Assembly (NCBI GenBank): GCA_947626995.1
Contig: CANQUI010000015.1
Span: forward strand, 1 to 41,618
Direction of reading: 5' to 3'
Source of the DNA: an uncultured Eisenbergiella sp.
GTDB lineage: Bacteria; Bacillota; Clostridia; Lachnospirales; Lachnospiraceae
Length of the DNA stretch: 41,618 nt
Shown here in pieces: positions 40,389 to 41,618 of the stretch; positions within the stretch are counted from its first letter, which is position 1; each line of letters starts with the position of its first letter. Made by a program: the position numbers and the translations under genes. The notes under the pieces are model-generated. The model ran no database searches. It had not been told where the DNA came from and saw only the letters and a list, made by a program, of their open reading frames with translations.

Positions 40389-41030
40389 ATGAAAAATTTA
40401 CTGAACTATCAATCCAGCGAGTATGATTGCGGGCCCACGTCCCTGACAAACGCCATTCGTTATCTTTTTGAACGGGAGATGATCGATCCCGATATCATCA
40501 AGTATATCATGCTTTACTGTATGGACACCTATAATGAGAAAGGGGAAAGCGGCAAGCATGGGACTTCCGCCTCCGCCATGATGTTTTTAAGCAGCTGGCT
40601 CAATCAGTTCGGGCAGGTGAAGCATTTCCCGATCCAATGTGAATTTCTGGCCGGTGAGGACGTCTATCTGTCCAAAACCAGCCGGATCGTAGCCGCCCTG
40701 CAGCAGGGCGGCGCCGTGGTCCTGCGGCTGTTTTTGGAGGTGGGCCATTATGTCCTTCTTACCGGCATCCGGGAGGACGAGGTCTTTTTATTCGATCCCT
40801 ATTATGAGGAAACGGACGATCCGAAGCTGGATGCGCAGTTTCGGGAAGAGGGGATCGCTTTTGTGTCTGACCAGCCAAAGCGCGCCAACCGGATCATATC
40901 CCTGCAGCGTCTGAACCGCCGGTCCAAAGGCTTTTATGAAATGGGGCCGTATGAGACCCGGGAGGCGCTGATCCTTTTTAACCGTCAGACGCGTCTGCTT
41001 CCGGAGAAGACCATCGATTATATTATTTAG
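40389..41030 (+). CDS. C39-like papain-fold cysteine peptidase or related hydrolase
   Basis: A 213-residue protein without signal peptide or membrane segment. SSEYDCGPTSLTNAIRYLF gives the nucleophile Cys14, VGHYVLLTGI gives His120, and FLFDPYY gives Asp136: the triad spacing of the peptidase C39-like superfamily. There is no ABC domain, so it is not a bacteriocin exporter; a cytoplasmic amide or peptide hydrolase is more likely. The start follows AAAGGAAAAAACC. It is divergent from the peptide transporter operon, so it may act on imported peptides (inference). It overlaps the convergent GNAT gene by eight bases. Confidence 0.82.
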   Translation: MKNLLNYQSSEYDCGPTSLTNAIRYLFEREMIDPDIIKYIMLYCMDTYNEKGESGKHGTSASAMMFLSSWLNQFGQVKHFPIQCEFLAGEDVYLSKTSRIVAALQQGGAVVLRLFLEVGHYVLLTGIREDEVFLFDPYYEETDDPKLDAQFREEGIAFVSDQPKRANRIISLQRLNRRSKGFYEMGPYETREALILFNRQTRLLPEKTIDYII

Positions 41031-41460
41031 GAAGGCAGGGCGAAAGCGTTTTCTGCATCCAGATGTGAGGGCAGCCCTCCTCATCGTCCGGGTCGCCAAA
41101 CGCAGAGAACCCCAGTTTCTGATAAAAAGAGCCGGCCCGGCATTGCGCGTGTAAAAGGATGCGGGTTCCGCCGTTTTGCCGGACATATTTTTCCGCTTCC
41201 AAAACGAGGACAGAGCCGATCTGCCTGCCGCGATACGCCTTTCGCACGGCGAGCCTTCCCAGTACAAAAGCGTTTTGTTCCGCATCCCAAAAGACCCGGC
41301 AGGTGGCCACGGGCAAATTCTCATCCTCGAAAACCACAAAATGCACGGCGGTTTCGTCGATTGTGTCAAATTCTTCACAAAATCCCTGCTCGCATACAAA
41401 TACGGTGCTGCGGATTTCCTTCGCGGCATCGGGAATTTCCCGGTAGATTTGCGTTTTCAT
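41023..41460 (-). CDS. GNAT-family N-acetyltransferase
   Basis: A 145-residue acetyltransferase. VFVCEQGFCEEFDTIDETAVHFVVF, VLGRLAVRKAYRGRQIGSVLVLEAE (acetyl-CoA-binding motif with RGRQIG) and LHAQCRAGSFYQKLGF match the ElaA/YjcF-like GNAT group. Substrate unknown. AAAGGAGCAGGCGAA precedes the ATG, and a good promoter lies 36 bases upstream. Confidence 0.93.
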   Translation of the reverse strand: MKTQIYREIPDAAKEIRSTVFVCEQGFCEEFDTIDETAVHFVVFEDENLPVATCRVFWDAEQNAFVLGRLAVRKAYRGRQIGSVLVLEAEKYVRQNGGTRILLHAQCRAGSFYQKLGFSAFGDPDDEEGCPHIWMQKTLSPCLPK

Positions 41461-41495
41461 TTCGCCTGCTCCTTTGACGGGTTTTTGTTTTGCTC

Positions 41496-41524
41496 ATTAT
41501 ACTCTATCTTTCCGGGTTTATCAA
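41496..41524 (-). promoter_or_regulatory. Promoter of the GNAT gene
   Basis: On the minus strand TTGATA (41524-41519) and TATAAT (41501-41496) are spaced by 17 bases. The remaining sequence up to the right edge shows no gene or structure I can support. Confidence 0.85.
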
Positions 41525-41618
41525 CCGTGACAGAGACGCTGCGTATGTGTCAAGTATTCATTGGCACTTTTCCGGTTTTTCTTTATGAGTCTTCTTTCGG
41601 TTTTAAAAAAACGCTGTC

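Noticed and set aside
1-41618. CRISPR array, insertion sequence, prophage or tRNA gene
   Set aside because: No regularly spaced repeats, transposase or phage proteins, terminal inverted repeats or cloverleaf-type sequences were seen on either strand.

Overview
The window looks like a chromosome segment of a gut-dwelling, Gram-positive anaerobe of the Clostridia, most likely Lachnospiraceae or a close relative. Supporting signs are strong AGGAGG-type ribosome binding sites, sigma-A-type promoters, T-box control of proS, a PerR/reverse-rubrerythrin oxidative-stress pair, lipoprotein-type solute-binding proteins, a bile salt hydrolase, and moderately high GC with AT-rich promoters. I see no rRNA, tRNA, CRISPR array, transposase, phage gene or plasmid gene. 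This reads as ordinary chromosome with several nutrient-acquisition operons.

Left part (1-7113, all minus strand): a truncated gene at the edge, a CdaR/PucR-type regulator, the shared sugar-ABC ATPase MsmK/UgpC, a DUF624 (YesL-type) membrane protein, a small secreted protein translationally coupled to a lysophospholipase-like hydrolase, and methionyl-tRNA synthetase. Next come an uncharacterised zinc-ribbon membrane protein (plus) and a copper-exporting P-type ATPase. The ATPase has a C-terminal CopZ-like domain with its own internal ribosome binding site, and it is divergent from an HxlR-type regulator across a palindromic operator.

Middle (11477-21612): a T-box-controlled proS-degV unit; an AI-2E/YtvI-type permease; a tightly packed minus-strand operon of histidine kinase, response regulator, RluA-type pseudouridine synthase, O-antigen-ligase-like membrane protein and LacA/Maa-type acetyltransferase; then divergent perR and reverse rubrerythrin.

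Carbohydrate locus (21777-30484, plus): palindromic operators and a promoter lead into a solute-binding lipoprotein, two MalF/MalG permeases, a surface-anchored GH13 enzyme, a 610-residue protein of unassigned family, a 72-residue zinc ribbon and a cytoplasmic GH53 endo-galactanase. The operon has no ATPase, so MsmK from the left part is the natural energy source. The mix of an outside alpha-glucan-type enzyme, an inside beta-galactanase and two uncharacterised proteins is the best candidate here for a system worth new work.

Right part (30498-41618): S-adenosylhomocysteinase (minus); a bile salt hydrolase followed by a NimA-like flavin-fold protein (plus); a complete oligopeptide/dipeptide ABC operon ending in an M20 amidohydrolase (minus); a divergent C39-like cysteine-protease-fold protein; and a GNAT acetyltransferase. 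Bile salt hydrolase and the M20 enzyme both split acyl-amino-acid amide bonds and lie about 500 bp apart, which hints at a local theme of conjugated amino acid scavenging.
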